The translations under genes were made by a program, and so were the position numbers. Shown here piece by piece: positions 43,549 to 52,473 of a stretch of 64,000 nucleotides of DNA; the first letter of the stretch is position 1, and every line of letters begins with the position of its first letter. This DNA is from Acidobacteriota bacterium (GTDB lineage: Bacteria; Acidobacteriota; Thermoanaerobaculia; UBA5066): assembly GCA_008363385.1 (NCBI GenBank), contig RHKY01000022.1, positions 1 to 64,000 of the forward strand, written 5' to 3'. The notes under the pieces are model-generated. The model searched no databases. It was not told where the DNA came from and was given only the letters and a program-made list of their open reading frames with translations.

Positions 43549-44586
43549 ATGAAAGCCGTCACGCTCTCGCGGCACGGGGGGAACGAGGTCCTCTCCTTCG
43601 GCGACCGGCCCGACCCGGTCCCGGGACGCGGCGAGGTCCTCGTCCGGCTGGAGGCCGCGGCCCTCAACCGTCTCGACGTCTTCGTCCGCAACGGGATCCC
43701 GGGCGTGCCGGTCTCCTTCCCCCACGTCCCCGGGGCCGACGGGGCCGGGGTGGTCGAGGCGGTCGGCGAGGGGGTCGCGCGGGTGAAGACGGGGGAGCGC
43801 GTCGTCCTCCAGCCCGGCCTCTCGTGCGGGACGTGCGAGCTCTGCCTGGACGGCGAGCGGAGCCTCTGCGTCGACTACAGGATCCTCGGCGAGCACCGCG
43901 CCGGGACGCTCGCCCAGCGCGTCGTCGTCCCGGCTGTGAACGTCTGGCCGGCGCCGCCCGGCCTCTCGCCGGAGGCCTCGGCCGCCTTCCCGCTGGCCGC
44001 GATGACGGCGTGGCGGATGCTCGTGACGCGGGCGCGCCTGAGGGCGGGGGAGACGGTCCTCGTCCACGGCGTGGGGGGCGGCGTCTCCGTCTTCGCGATC
44101 CAGATCGCCCGGCTCTGCGGGGCCTCGCTCGTCATCGCGACGTCGGGCGACCCGCGGAAGCTCGATCGGGCGAAGGAGCTGGGCGCCGACGAGGTCCTCG
44201 ACTACGGGAAGGTGGACGTCGGCCGCGCCGTGCGGGAGATCACGAGGAAGCGGGGCGTGGACGTCGTCGTCGACTCGGTCGGCGCGGCGACGTGGCGGCA
44301 CTCGCTGACGGCCGCGGCGAAGCGGGGGCGGATCGTGACGTGCGGGGCGACGACCGGGCCGAACCCCGAGGAGGAGATCCGGGTCATCTTCTGGAAGCAG
44401 CTCGACATCCTCGGCTCGACGATGGGCAACGACGCCGAGTTCGGCGCGCTCCTCTCGGCCGTCTCGGCCGGCCGGGTCCGCCCCGTCGTGGACGAGGTCT
44501 TCCCGCTCGCCGAGGCCGTCCCGGCCTACGAGCGGCTGGAAGGGGGGCGCGGGTTCGGGAAGGTGGTCCTCTCGATTCCGGCGTGA
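43549..44586 (+). CDS. Zinc-binding alcohol dehydrogenase / quinone oxidoreductase
   Basis: This 345-residue medium-chain dehydrogenase has a GroES-like N-terminal half (HVPGADGAGVVEAVGEG) with the structural zinc cluster CGTCELCLDGERSLC. The Rossmann half has the nucleotide loop VHGVGGGVSVFAIQIARL, which suggests NADPH. The exact substrate cannot be read from sequence. The ATG has a strong GAGGAGGAGG ribosome site. The next gene converges on it, with a hairpin between. Confidence 0.88.
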   Translation: MKAVTLSRHGGNEVLSFGDRPDPVPGRGEVLVRLEAAALNRLDVFVRNGIPGVPVSFPHVPGADGAGVVEAVGEGVARVKTGERVVLQPGLSCGTCELCLDGERSLCVDYRILGEHRAGTLAQRVVVPAVNVWPAPPGLSPEASAAFPLAAMTAWRMLVTRARLRAGETVLVHGVGGGVSVFAIQIARLCGASLVIATSGDPRKLDRAKELGADEVLDYGKVDVGRAVREITRKRGVDVVVDSVGAATWRHSLTAAAKRGRIVTCGATTGPNPEEEIRVIFWKQLDILGSTMGNDAEFGALLSAVSAGRVRPVVDEVFPLAEAVPAYERLEGGRGFGKVVLSIPA

Positions 44587-44602
44587 CCTCTCTGCCTGGG
44601 GC

Positions 44603-44624
44603 GAGGCGGCGGCCCTTCCGCCTC
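44603..44624. terminator. Hairpin between convergent genes
   Basis: GAGGCGG (44603-44609) and CCGCCTC (44618-44624) form a 7-base stem with an 8-base loop. It sits between the oxidoreductase stop and the convergent kinase stop. It may serve both strands; there is no T-tract. Confidence 0.35.
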
Positions 44625-47391
44625 AGGGGGAAGTCACGCGCTCGACGACCCAGACGTTGCCGCTCGTCTCGGCGAACTCGAAGACGATCCGGTCTCCCTT
44701 CGGCGACCAGCTCGGGTAGCGGACGTACGTCGTGAGCTTCTCGAAAGTGGTGGCGGCCGTCTCGGGCCCGCCGGCCCGGGGGACGGTGAAGACGTTCCAC
44801 CGCCCGTCGCGCTCTCCGGCGAAGGCGATCCGCGCGCCGTCGGGCGAGAAGCTGTGCGGCCAGCTCTGTCCCTTCGTGGAGACGACCGTCGTCAGACGGC
44901 CCGTGGCGGCGTCGACGATGGCCAGGCGCGTGTCCTCGCCGCGCCGCTGCTGGACCGCGAGCGCCGTGCCGTCCGGGGACCAGCAGGGCCACCCGACGAG
45001 CTCGGGGTCGTCGGTCAGCTTCCGGCGCTGGCCCGTCGGCAGGTCGGCGAGCCAGACGTTCAGCGGGCCGCCCTGGCGGGAGTTGTAGGCGATCCGCGTC
45101 CCGTCGGGCGAGAGCCGGGGCGCGTCGATGTCCTTGCCGGTCTCGAGCAGCAGCTCCTCGCGCCCCGTCGCGAGCGAGAGGGCGTAGAGCGCGCCCTTCC
45201 CGCCACGGTTGGAGAAGAAGGCGAGCCTCTTCCCGTCCGGGAACCAGTCGGGACGGCTGTCGACGGCCGGGTCCGTCGTCACCTGCGTGGCCCCCGACCC
45301 GTCGGCCGAGACGGTCCAGACGTCCTCGTTCGAGCCGGCGCGGAAGCGGCTGAACGCGATCCGCGAACCGTCGGGAGAGAAGACGGGGCGGGCCGTCCGC
45401 CCGGTCTCGGCCGTCAGCGCCCGCGCGGGGCCGGCCGGCTCGCCGCGTCCGTCCATCGGGACCCACCAGAGGTTGGAGCGGATCGTGACGGCCGAGTAGG
45501 AGAGGCGGCGCCCGTCGCGGGAGACCGCCACGTTCCGGATCCGCGAGAGGCCGAGGCTCGTCAGCCGCGCCGGTCGCCCGGCCGAGCGCCCGGAGGCGTT
45601 GATGGGCACCTCCAGGATCCCCGAGTTCTCCCGGTCCGGCGAGCCGCAGAAGAGGATCGAGCGGCCGTCCGGGGCGAAGACGGGGTCGCGGGCCGTCGGC
45701 TGGTCGGTCACGACCGGGATCGGCTCGCCGCCTCCCGCCGGGGCCATCCAGATCTCGGCGTTGCGCGTGTCGGCCGAGATGAACGCGATCCGGGATCCGT
45801 CCGGCGAGAAGGCGGGCGCGCCGTGCCCGCCCGCGGGACGGCCCGCCGCGGTGACGGGACGCGCGGCCCCTCCCGCGAACGGGACGACCCAGATCGTGGA
45901 GGGAGGGAGCGCGTTCATGGCGCTCGGCGCCAGGTCCACGAACGCGTCCGACTGGAAGGCCACCTGCGTCCCGTCGGGGGAGAAGGCCGGGTGCGACCCG
46001 AACTCCGAGAGGAGGCGCGGCGCCCCCCCGAGGGCGGGGACCACGTGGATCCCCCCCTTCCCCCGCGAGTGGTAGGCGACCCACTGCCCGTCGGGCGAGA
46101 AGGCGGGCTGGAAGCTCTGGGCCCCGTCGCTCGTCAGCGCGATCTCCCGCCCGCCCGCCGCCAGCGAGCGGACGTAGAGCTCGAAGGTCCCGGTCCGGTC
46201 GGAGGCGTAGGCGATCGACTGCCCGTCCGGGGAGAAGGCGGGCTGCAGGTCGAGGCCGGCCGAGGTCGTCACCTGGACCCCCTGGAGCGGGGAGGCGGCC
46301 GGCGTGCGCGCCGGGCCGCGGCGGACCCACAGCGCGACCGCCCCCGCAAGGAGCGCCACGAGCGCCAGGCCCGCGGCCCCCGCGGCCACCCGCCGGCGTC
46401 GCGCGCTCACCCCGTCGCGGGGGACGGGCGCCGTCGCGGCCGCGGGAGGCGGGATCGAGGGGAAGGCCTCCGTGGGGAGAGAGCCCTCGCGGCCCTCCAG
46501 CGCGGCGACCACGTCGGACACCTCGCCGAACCGCGCCGCCGGCTGGCGCTCCAGGCAGCGGAGGATGACCCGCTCCCAGACCGGGTCGACGTCCGGGAGG
46601 TACGCGCGGGGGGACGGGGGCGGGTCGGAGACCCGCTTCATCAGGAGCGTCACCGCCGAGTCACCCTCGTGCGGCCGGCGTCCCGTCAGCATCTCGAACA
46701 TCACGACGCCGAGGGCGTAGACGTCCGCCCGCGCCGTCGCGGCGAGGCCCTGCGCCTGCTCGGGCGCCATGTACGACGCCGTCCCGACGACGTGACCGGA
46801 ACGGGTGAGGGCCGGCCCCCCGTGCTCCACCTCCGCCCGCACCGCTGCCAGCCCGAAGTCGGTCACGACGGCGCGCTTGCGTCCTCCCGCCTCGGGGACG
46901 AGGAGGACGTTGGCCGGCTTGAGGTCCCGGTGGACGACCCCGGACTCGTGGGCCGCCGAGAGCGCCCCGGCCACCTGTCGCACGATCGGGAGGGCCTCCG
47001 AAGGCTCGAGCCTCCGGCGGGACCGGAGGAGCTCCTCCAGCGTCTCGCCGGGGAGGAACTCCATGGTCAGGAACGCCGTCCGGCCCCCGCCCGCCTCGTC
47101 GTCGTGGAACTCCAGGTCGAAGACGCGGCAGACGTTCGGGTGGGCGACCCGGCGCGCGAGGCGGATCTCGCGCTTGAACCTCTCCACCGCGCGGTCGTCG
47201 CGAGCCAGGTCGGGGTGGAGCACCTTGAGCGCGACCGGGTCACCCAGCTCGCGGTCGAGGGCCTCGTAGACCTCGCCCATCCCCCCGCGGGCGACGTGCC
47301 GGAGGACCTCGTAGCGGCCCGCCAGCACCTCGCCGGGGGCGAAGGTGCGCGGGAAGGGAGCAGGGGCCGGCCGCTCGTCGGGGGTCGTCAT
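44623..47391 (-). CDS. Ser/Thr protein kinase with TolB-like propeller
   Basis: This is a 922-residue protein. The kinase domain is at about 26-300, with ARGGMGEVYEA, VALKVLHP (Lys56), HRDLKPANVLL, VTDFGLAAVR and GTASYMAPEQ. One membrane helix (about 330-355) follows. The extracellular part is built from PD40/TolB-type repeats ending in variants of FSPDGQSIAYASDRTG, about ten of them. This is the usual architecture of propeller-sensor kinases in Acidobacteriota-like genomes. It is probably the first gene of a minus-strand unit; on the minus strand GATAAT (47407-47412) lies 15 bases before the ATG. Confidence 0.92.
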   Translation of the reverse strand: MTTPDERPAPAPFPRTFAPGEVLAGRYEVLRHVARGGMGEVYEALDRELGDPVALKVLHPDLARDDRAVERFKREIRLARRVAHPNVCRVFDLEFHDDEAGGGRTAFLTMEFLPGETLEELLRSRRRLEPSEALPIVRQVAGALSAAHESGVVHRDLKPANVLLVPEAGGRKRAVVTDFGLAAVRAEVEHGGPALTRSGHVVGTASYMAPEQAQGLAATARADVYALGVVMFEMLTGRRPHEGDSAVTLLMKRVSDPPPSPRAYLPDVDPVWERVILRCLERQPAARFGEVSDVVAALEGREGSLPTEAFPSIPPPAAATAPVPRDGVSARRRRVAAGAAGLALVALLAGAVALWVRRGPARTPAASPLQGVQVTTSAGLDLQPAFSPDGQSIAYASDRTGTFELYVRSLAAGGREIALTSDGAQSFQPAFSPDGQWVAYHSRGKGGIHVVPALGGAPRLLSEFGSHPAFSPDGTQVAFQSDAFVDLAPSAMNALPPSTIWVVPFAGGAARPVTAAGRPAGGHGAPAFSPDGSRIAFISADTRNAEIWMAPAGGGEPIPVVTDQPTARDPVFAPDGRSILFCGSPDRENSGILEVPINASGRSAGRPARLTSLGLSRIRNVAVSRDGRRLSYSAVTIRSNLWWVPMDGRGEPAGPARALTAETGRTARPVFSPDGSRIAFSRFRAGSNEDVWTVSADGSGATQVTTDPAVDSRPDWFPDGKRLAFFSNRGGKGALYALSLATGREELLLETGKDIDAPRLSPDGTRIAYNSRQGGPLNVWLADLPTGQRRKLTDDPELVGWPCWSPDGTALAVQQRRGEDTRLAIVDAATGRLTTVVSTKGQSWPHSFSPDGARIAFAGERDGRWNVFTVPRAGGPETAATTFEKLTTYVRYPSWSPKGDRIVFEFAETSGNVWVVERVTSP

Positions 47392-47421
47392 GAAGGGCGC
47401 CCGCCGATTATCTCCTCCGCC

Positions 47422-48057
47422 TCAGCGGATCCGCCGCGCCACCGAGACCCCGTCCCGGAGCGGGAGGATCGTCGTCTCCAGGTCCTCCGAGGCGTAGAGG
47501 AGCCGGTTGAGCTCCCGGATCGCGGCGGTCTCGGCGTCGTCCTCCACGGCGGGCAGGCGGAGCCGGCCGTACCAGAGGGCGTTGTCCGAGACGAGGAGGC
47601 CGCCGGCCCGAAGGCGAGGGACGGCGCGCCGGAAGACGTCGGGGTAGCCCTCCTTGTCGACGTCGTTGAAGACGAGGTCGAAGGTCCCCTCGGTGGCGTC
47701 GAGCGAGGCGAGGGCGTCGCCCACCAGGACCGTGACGCGGCCCGCCACCCCCGCCTCCTCGAAGGCCTGCCGCGCGAACGCGGCGTTCTCCTCGGAGGCG
47801 TCCGTGTACCAGACGTGCCCCTCCTCTCCGACCGCCCGGGCGAGCCAGATCGTCGAGTAGCCGATCGCCGAGCCCAGCTCGAAGACGCGCCGGGCCCCCG
47901 AGATCCGAACGAGCTGGGCGAGGAAGCGCCCCACGGCGGGCCCGACGATCGGGACCTTCCTCTGCCGGGCCTCCTCCTCGAGGCGGAGGAGGACCGCGTC
48001 GCGGGGCGGCAGGACGGAGAGCAGGTAGTCGTCGAGCCCGGCGAGGAGGAGCGTCAT
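47422..48057 (-). CDS. SAM-dependent O-methyltransferase (caffeoyl-CoA OMT family)
   Basis: This 211-residue protein has the SAM-binding motif VFELGSAIGYSTIWLARAV near residue 57, an acidic adenosine contact (VWYTDASEENAAFA) and metal-site residues in FNDVDKEGYPDV and SDNALWYG. These are hallmarks of small divalent-metal-dependent catechol-type O-methyltransferases. Substrate unknown. A TAAACT hexamer precedes the ATG by 9 bases. Confidence 0.87.
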   Translation of the reverse strand: MTLLLAGLDDYLLSVLPPRDAVLLRLEEEARQRKVPIVGPAVGRFLAQLVRISGARRVFELGSAIGYSTIWLARAVGEEGHVWYTDASEENAAFARQAFEEAGVAGRVTVLVGDALASLDATEGTFDLVFNDVDKEGYPDVFRRAVPRLRAGGLLVSDNALWYGRLRLPAVEDDAETAAIRELNRLLYASEDLETTILPLRDGVSVARRIR

Positions 48058-48066
48058 GGCCGGGCG

Positions 48067-48072
48067 AGTTTA
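48067..48072 (-). promoter_or_regulatory. Candidate -10 before the O-methyltransferase
   Basis: TAAACT on the minus strand lies 9 bases before the ATG, with no ribosome site between, another instance of the leaderless-like pattern. Confidence 0.3.
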
Positions 48073-48101
48073 CGGGCGCGGGGGCCGGGCGGGAGCGGGC
48101 G

Positions 48102-48704
48102 TCAGACCGACGGCGTCGCGGGCGGGAAGGGGCTGCCGGGGTGCGGCGGCGCGCCCTGCCGCCTCCGGGTCCCCCCGTGGACGGCGAACCAGAGGCCGGC
48201 CCAGACCTTCGGGTCGACGAGGACGCCCTCCGCCTCGCGGGCGAGGAGCCATCCCCCGACGTCGGCGAGAGGGACCTCCCAGACGTCGATCCGCTCGCCC
48301 GCGACCCCGCCGCCCCTCCCGCGCCGGACGAGGCCGCGCGCCCGGAAGAACGTCAGGACCTCCGAGCTGACGCCGGCCGAGGGGGGACCCGCCGTCAGGC
48401 GCTCCACCTCGCGCGCCTCCCAGCCGGTCTCCTCCAGGAGCTCGCGCCGCGCGGCCTCCTCGAGCGCCTCGTCGGCGGACCCCGCCTCGTCGCCGCAGAG
48501 GCCCGCGGGGAGCTCGACGACGCGGGCGTCCACCGGGGGGCGGCGCTGCTCGACGAGGACGAGCCGGGCGTCGTCGGTCACCGCGACGACGACGGCGATC
48601 CCCGTGACGCCGGGCCTGTCGACGTACTCCCAGCCCTCCCGCTCCACGAAGGCGAGGTGCCGTCCCCGGTGGAGGAGGCGCTTCTCGCTCACGCGGTCCC
48701 CCAC
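48102..48704 (-). CDS. Nudix hydrolase (ADP-ribose pyrophosphatase-like)
   Basis: This 200-residue protein has a Nudix box spanning GLCGDEAGSADEALEEAAR to RELLEETGW (about residues 68-95), with the REL.EETG catalytic core. The placement and the preceding VVELPAG resemble ADP-ribose/nucleotide-sugar pyrophosphatases. The C-terminal tail (GTRRRQGAPPHPGSP) is low complexity. GTG at 48704 is the longest start; a second GTG at 48692 is equally plausible. Confidence 0.85.
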   Translation of the reverse strand: MGDRVSEKRLLHRGRHLAFVEREGWEYVDRPGVTGIAVVVAVTDDARLVLVEQRRPPVDARVVELPAGLCGDEAGSADEALEEAARRELLEETGWEAREVERLTAGPPSAGVSSEVLTFFRARGLVRRGRGGGVAGERIDVWEVPLADVGGWLLAREAEGVLVDPKVWAGLWFAVHGGTRRRQGAPPHPGSPFPPATPSV

Positions 48705-48732
48705 CCCGCCCCCCGGGCCCCGGCCGGCCCCG

Positions 48733-50781
48733 TCAGCACGGGAGCCTCAGGGAGAACGTCGAGCCGCTCTTCCCGTCGCTCTCGACGTCCAGCCGCCCGC
48801 CGTGCTCCTGCGCCACGCGCTCGACGACGGCCAGGCCGAGGCCCGTGCCCGGGATCGACGCGGTCCCGGCGGCGCGGAACCAGGGAGTCGTCAGGCGGGC
48901 GATCGTCTCCTCCGAGAGCCCCGGGCCCGTGTCCGAGACGCGGACCACCAGCTCGCGCGTCCCGTCCGCCGACTGCGTGAACGCCCTCACGAGGACCGAC
49001 CCGCCCCGCGGCGTGAACTTCAGCGCGTTGGCGAGGAGGTTGGCCACCGCCCTGCGGAACCGGGCACGGTCCAGCTTGACGAGCGGGAGGTCCGTCGGGA
49101 CCTCCGCCACGAGCGAGACGCTCCGCGCCTGCGCCAGCCAGCGGGCTTCCTCGATCGTCAGCGCGAGCGCGTCGGAGGCGGAGACGAGGTCCTTCTCGGG
49201 GACCGGGGCGTCCTCGGGCCGGAAGACGACGAGCGCGTCCTCGATCAGCCCGGAGAGCCCGCGCGCCGAGGCGAGCGAGTTCCTCAGGATCCGCTCCAGG
49301 CGCTGGTCGCCGGAGCGCTGCTCGCGCTCCAGGACGAGCTCGATGGCCGCCTGGACCGCCGAGAGCGGGTTCTTCAGGTCGTGGACGAGCATCGACTGCA
49401 GGCTCTGCCGCTGCCGGTCCGACTCGTCGCGCTTGCGGTGGGCCTCGGCCAGCGCCTCGAGCTTCTCCTGGAGCTCCCCGTGCAGCCGCGCGGCGTGGAT
49501 CGAGAGGGCGAGGAGCCCCCCGAGCCGGCCGAAGAAGTCGAGCTCGTCCTCGGGGAAGGCGCGGGGCGCCGCCCAGACGAGGCCGAGGACCCCGAGCAGC
49601 TCGTCCTGCCGGAGGACGGGGACCCCGGCGGCGGACAGCCCGCCGAGCCGCGTCATCTGACCCGTGGCGGCGCTCGTCGGCTCGAGGCGCGCGGCGTCCG
49701 GGATGACGGAGGGGCCGTGGGTCTCGAGGATCGTCTTCAGGTTCGTCGCGACCTCGACGGGGACCGAGACGCCGATCAGCGACTCGACGTCGTCGTCGGC
49801 CCGCCACTGGTGCGTCACCCCGAAGCGGGTCCGCTCCCGATCGAGCTGGTAGAGGAGGACGGCCCGAGCCCCCAGCGTGGCGCCGAGCGTCTCGAGCGAC
49901 ACGGCGAGGACCGTGTCGAGGTCGACGGAGTCCCGGCCGGCCGCTGCGATGGCGGCCAGGACCGCGTTCCGGTCCGCCTCCCGCCGGAGCTTCTCCTTGG
50001 ACTCCAGCTCCTCGGTGACGTCCGTCAGGATCGTCTGGACTCCGCACGGCGCGCCGTGCCCGTCGCGCAGGAGGAACGACTCCTGGTCCACGATCCGGGC
50101 CCGGCCCTTAGCGTCGATCGCCACCGTCCGGCCCGCCAGGCGCTCGGAGGCCAGGACCGCCTCGTTCGTCTTCCGGAGCTCCTCGGCGGTCTCCTCCGGG
50201 GTCCCCCAGACGGGGGGGAGGGGGCGGCCCAGGAGGTGCTCCCGGGGCCGGCCGAGGAGCCTCTCGGCGGCCGCGTTGGCGCTGGTGACGAACCCGTCGA
50301 ACGTGCGGGTGTAGACGGCGTCGGAGAGGTTCTGGAGAGCGACCTCCGTCTGCGTCCGGCGGCGGTGGAGGAGGAGGAGGCGCTCCAGCCTGGCCCCGAG
50401 GACCGCCTCGTCGGCCCCCTCGCGGACGATGTCGAAGGACTCGACCGAGGGGTGCCCGGTCAGGGTGTCGGGGACGACCTCCCCGAGCGGCACGACGACG
50501 AGGCACGGGATGCTCCAGACGGCCTCGTCGACGACCGGGCAGGGCCCGTTCGCCCCGGCCGGGTGCGGGCGCGCCACCCAGACGATCGGGCCGCGCTCCT
50601 CTTCCGAGGCCGAGAGCGACTCCTCGTCCAGGATCCTCTCGGCGCCGTGGTGGGAGGCCACGAGGACTCGCGCCACCCAGGCCACGGCGTCCGCGTCCCC
50701 GACGAGGCGGACCGACGGGACCTCGGGCGCGGGCCGCCCGGCACGGGCCGTCACCGGGAGCACGGCGCTCATCGACGCCAT
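48733..50781 (-). CDS. PAS/GAF sensor histidine kinase
   Basis: This soluble-looking 682-residue kinase has an N-terminal ~140 residues resembling a degenerate receiver-like domain. A PAS domain (about 145-285, NLSDAVYTRTFDGFVTSANA) and a GAF domain (about 300-450) follow. The His-phosphoacceptor helix is SMLVHDLKNPLSAV near 468, and the ATPase domain carries N box ANLLANALKF, VSDTGPGLS and GTGLGLAVV. No membrane helix is visible, so it probably senses a cytoplasmic signal. No response regulator is adjacent. The ATG at 50781 follows a purine-rich GGAGGAGAAGG. Confidence 0.9.
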   Translation of the reverse strand: MASMSAVLPVTARAGRPAPEVPSVRLVGDADAVAWVARVLVASHHGAERILDEESLSASEEERGPIVWVARPHPAGANGPCPVVDEAVWSIPCLVVVPLGEVVPDTLTGHPSVESFDIVREGADEAVLGARLERLLLLHRRRTQTEVALQNLSDAVYTRTFDGFVTSANAAAERLLGRPREHLLGRPLPPVWGTPEETAEELRKTNEAVLASERLAGRTVAIDAKGRARIVDQESFLLRDGHGAPCGVQTILTDVTEELESKEKLRREADRNAVLAAIAAAGRDSVDLDTVLAVSLETLGATLGARAVLLYQLDRERTRFGVTHQWRADDDVESLIGVSVPVEVATNLKTILETHGPSVIPDAARLEPTSAATGQMTRLGGLSAAGVPVLRQDELLGVLGLVWAAPRAFPEDELDFFGRLGGLLALSIHAARLHGELQEKLEALAEAHRKRDESDRQRQSLQSMLVHDLKNPLSAVQAAIELVLEREQRSGDQRLERILRNSLASARGLSGLIEDALVVFRPEDAPVPEKDLVSASDALALTIEEARWLAQARSVSLVAEVPTDLPLVKLDRARFRRAVANLLANALKFTPRGGSVLVRAFTQSADGTRELVVRVSDTGPGLSEETIARLTTPWFRAAGTASIPGTGLGLAVVERVAQEHGGRLDVESDGKSGSTFSLRLPC

Positions 50782-50842
50782 TCTCTCGCGCCTTCTCCTC
50801 CCGCGCGAGGGCCCTTTCGTGTGGCGTGCGATCATCTCCGCC

Positions 50843-51715
50843 ATGCTCCCCGGCCGGCTCCTCGGGGTCGCCCTGCTCCTGGCCACGGCGCCGGCTCCCC
50901 CCGGGCCTCCGGCCCCGCCGCTCGTCCGGTACGAGCTGACCGAGACGTGGAGGTGGGTGACGCCCGCGGGAGAGAGGACCCGTTCGGTGAGCGGGGCCGT
51001 GAGCGTGCTGGGCGAGAGGCTCCGCTGGGAGCTCTCCCGGGGGTCCTTCCCCGGCACCCGCGCGCGCCTGGTCGTCTCCGACGAGAGGTCCCTCGCGCTC
51101 GTGGACGAGGAGGGGAACGCCTCGGCGCGCGTCACGGCGTCGGACGTCCGGGGGCTCTTCGTGCCGGACGGGGCCGCGGAGCCCGGCCTCTCCGCGGCCA
51201 GGCTCTCGGACGTGACGGCCTCCCTCGTCCGCGAGGGGCCCGGGGCTCCGTTCGAGGGGCGGCCGACGGTGCGTTACGCCCTGTCGGCCGGATACCGGCT
51301 GGACGTCTCGACGCCGGGCCGCTCCGTCCGGGTGAAGACGACCTGCCGCGGCAGCCTCGTCGTCGTCGAGGAGGGCGTGCCGGCGGAGCGGACGGCCCCG
51401 GACGACCTGCTCCGGCTCGTCCCCGCCCGGGAGGAGGCGCGGGAGGCCCTCTCGTCGGAGCTCTCGCGCCTGCGCGGCCTCGTGGTCCGGATGCGCCTGA
51501 CCGTCGACGCGGAGCGCCAGGTCGCGCCCGTCGCCGGGGTCCCGGGGACCCCGGACGAGCCCCCGTCCAAGACGACGACGCTCGTGACGCGGGAGGTCTC
51601 CGGGCTGTCGGTGGAGCCGGCGGCTCCGGCCGACGCCGCCCGGTTCGCGGTGCCGGAGAAGGCCCGCCTCGTCGGGCTGGAGAGGCTCCTGACCGGGAGC
51701 GCGTCCCTGCCGTGA
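50843..51715 (+). CDS. Secreted protein of unknown function
   Basis: This 290-residue protein has a signal peptide (MLPGRLLGVALLLATAPAP). The mature part is beta-rich, for example YELTETWRWVTPAGERTRSV, and gives no family I recognise. It may be a lipoprotein-like or periplasmic carrier domain. It is divergent from the histidine kinase, and its stop overlaps the sirtuin-like start (GTGA), so the two are co-translated. Confidence 0.65.
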   Translation: MLPGRLLGVALLLATAPAPPGPPAPPLVRYELTETWRWVTPAGERTRSVSGAVSVLGERLRWELSRGSFPGTRARLVVSDERSLALVDEEGNASARVTASDVRGLFVPDGAAEPGLSAARLSDVTASLVREGPGAPFEGRPTVRYALSAGYRLDVSTPGRSVRVKTTCRGSLVVVEEGVPAERTAPDDLLRLVPAREEAREALSSELSRLRGLVVRMRLTVDAERQVAPVAGVPGTPDEPPSKTTTLVTREVSGLSVEPAAPADAARFAVPEKARLVGLERLLTGSASLP

Positions 51716-52473
51716 CGGCCGGCGCGGCGGCGCTCAAGGAGCTCCTCGCCGAGCTGAGGACGGGGAGGGGGCTCGCGATCCTGACCGGCACCGGCGTCTC
51801 CTCGGAGTGCGGCCTGCCGCCGCTCTCGACGCGCGGCGAGATCTGGGAGGGCTTCGCGGCCGCCGAGCTGGCCTCCGCGGCCGCCTTCGAGTCGGACCCG
51901 GTCCGCGTCTGGAGGTTCTACGAGTGGAGGCGCCAGGCCGTGGCCGCGACCCGGCCGGGCGAGGCGCACCTGGCCGTCGCCCGGATCCAGAGGCTCCTCG
52001 GGTCCACGGAGCTGGCGACGCTCTCTGTCGACGGCCTCCACCGGGCGGCCGGGAGCGCCTCCGTCGCGGAGGTCCACGGCGCGGTGGACCGGGCGCGCTG
52101 CCCTTCGGACGGCCGGGTCGTGCCGGTCCCGCCGGCGACCCGCCTCGGGGAGCTCCCGCCGCGCTGCCCCGCCTGCGGCGGGGCGCTCCGGCCCGACGTC
52201 GTCTGGCCCGGCGAGCCGGTCGCGCGCGAGGCCTGGCGCGCGGCGACGCGGGCCGCGGAGGCGTGCGCGGTCTACGTGGTCGCCGGGACGTCGGCCGTCG
52301 CCCCCCCGGCAGCCGCCCTGGTCCTGGCCGCCTCGCGCGCCGGCGCCAAGGTGATCGAGGTGAACGCCGGGCCGGTCCCCGAGACGCCGCTGGTCGACCT
52401 GGCGCTGCGTCAGGCTCCGTCGGAGCTCTTCCGGGAGCTCGTTCGGAGCCTGCTCGAGACGGCCCCCTCGTGA
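51712..52473 (+). CDS. Degenerate sirtuin (Sir2-family NAD-dependent deacetylase-like)
   Basis: This 253-residue protein follows the Sir2 layout with altered key motifs. The NAD loop reads LTGTGVSSECGLPPLSTRG instead of GAGxSxxSGIPxFRG. The usual QNID block reads LSVDGLHRAAG and lacks the Gln-Asn pair. The catalytic His is kept (EVHGAVDRARC). The first zinc pair is reduced to a single Cys, while the second, CPAC, is intact, followed by RPDVVWPGEP. It could be a divergent enzyme or an inactive NAD/ADP-ribose binder. It overlaps both neighbours (GTGA). Confidence 0.78.
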   Translation: MTAGAAALKELLAELRTGRGLAILTGTGVSSECGLPPLSTRGEIWEGFAAAELASAAAFESDPVRVWRFYEWRRQAVAATRPGEAHLAVARIQRLLGSTELATLSVDGLHRAAGSASVAEVHGAVDRARCPSDGRVVPVPPATRLGELPPRCPACGGALRPDVVWPGEPVAREAWRAATRAAEACAVYVVAGTSAVAPPAAALVLAASRAGAKVIEVNAGPVPETPLVDLALRQAPSELFRELVRSLLETAPS

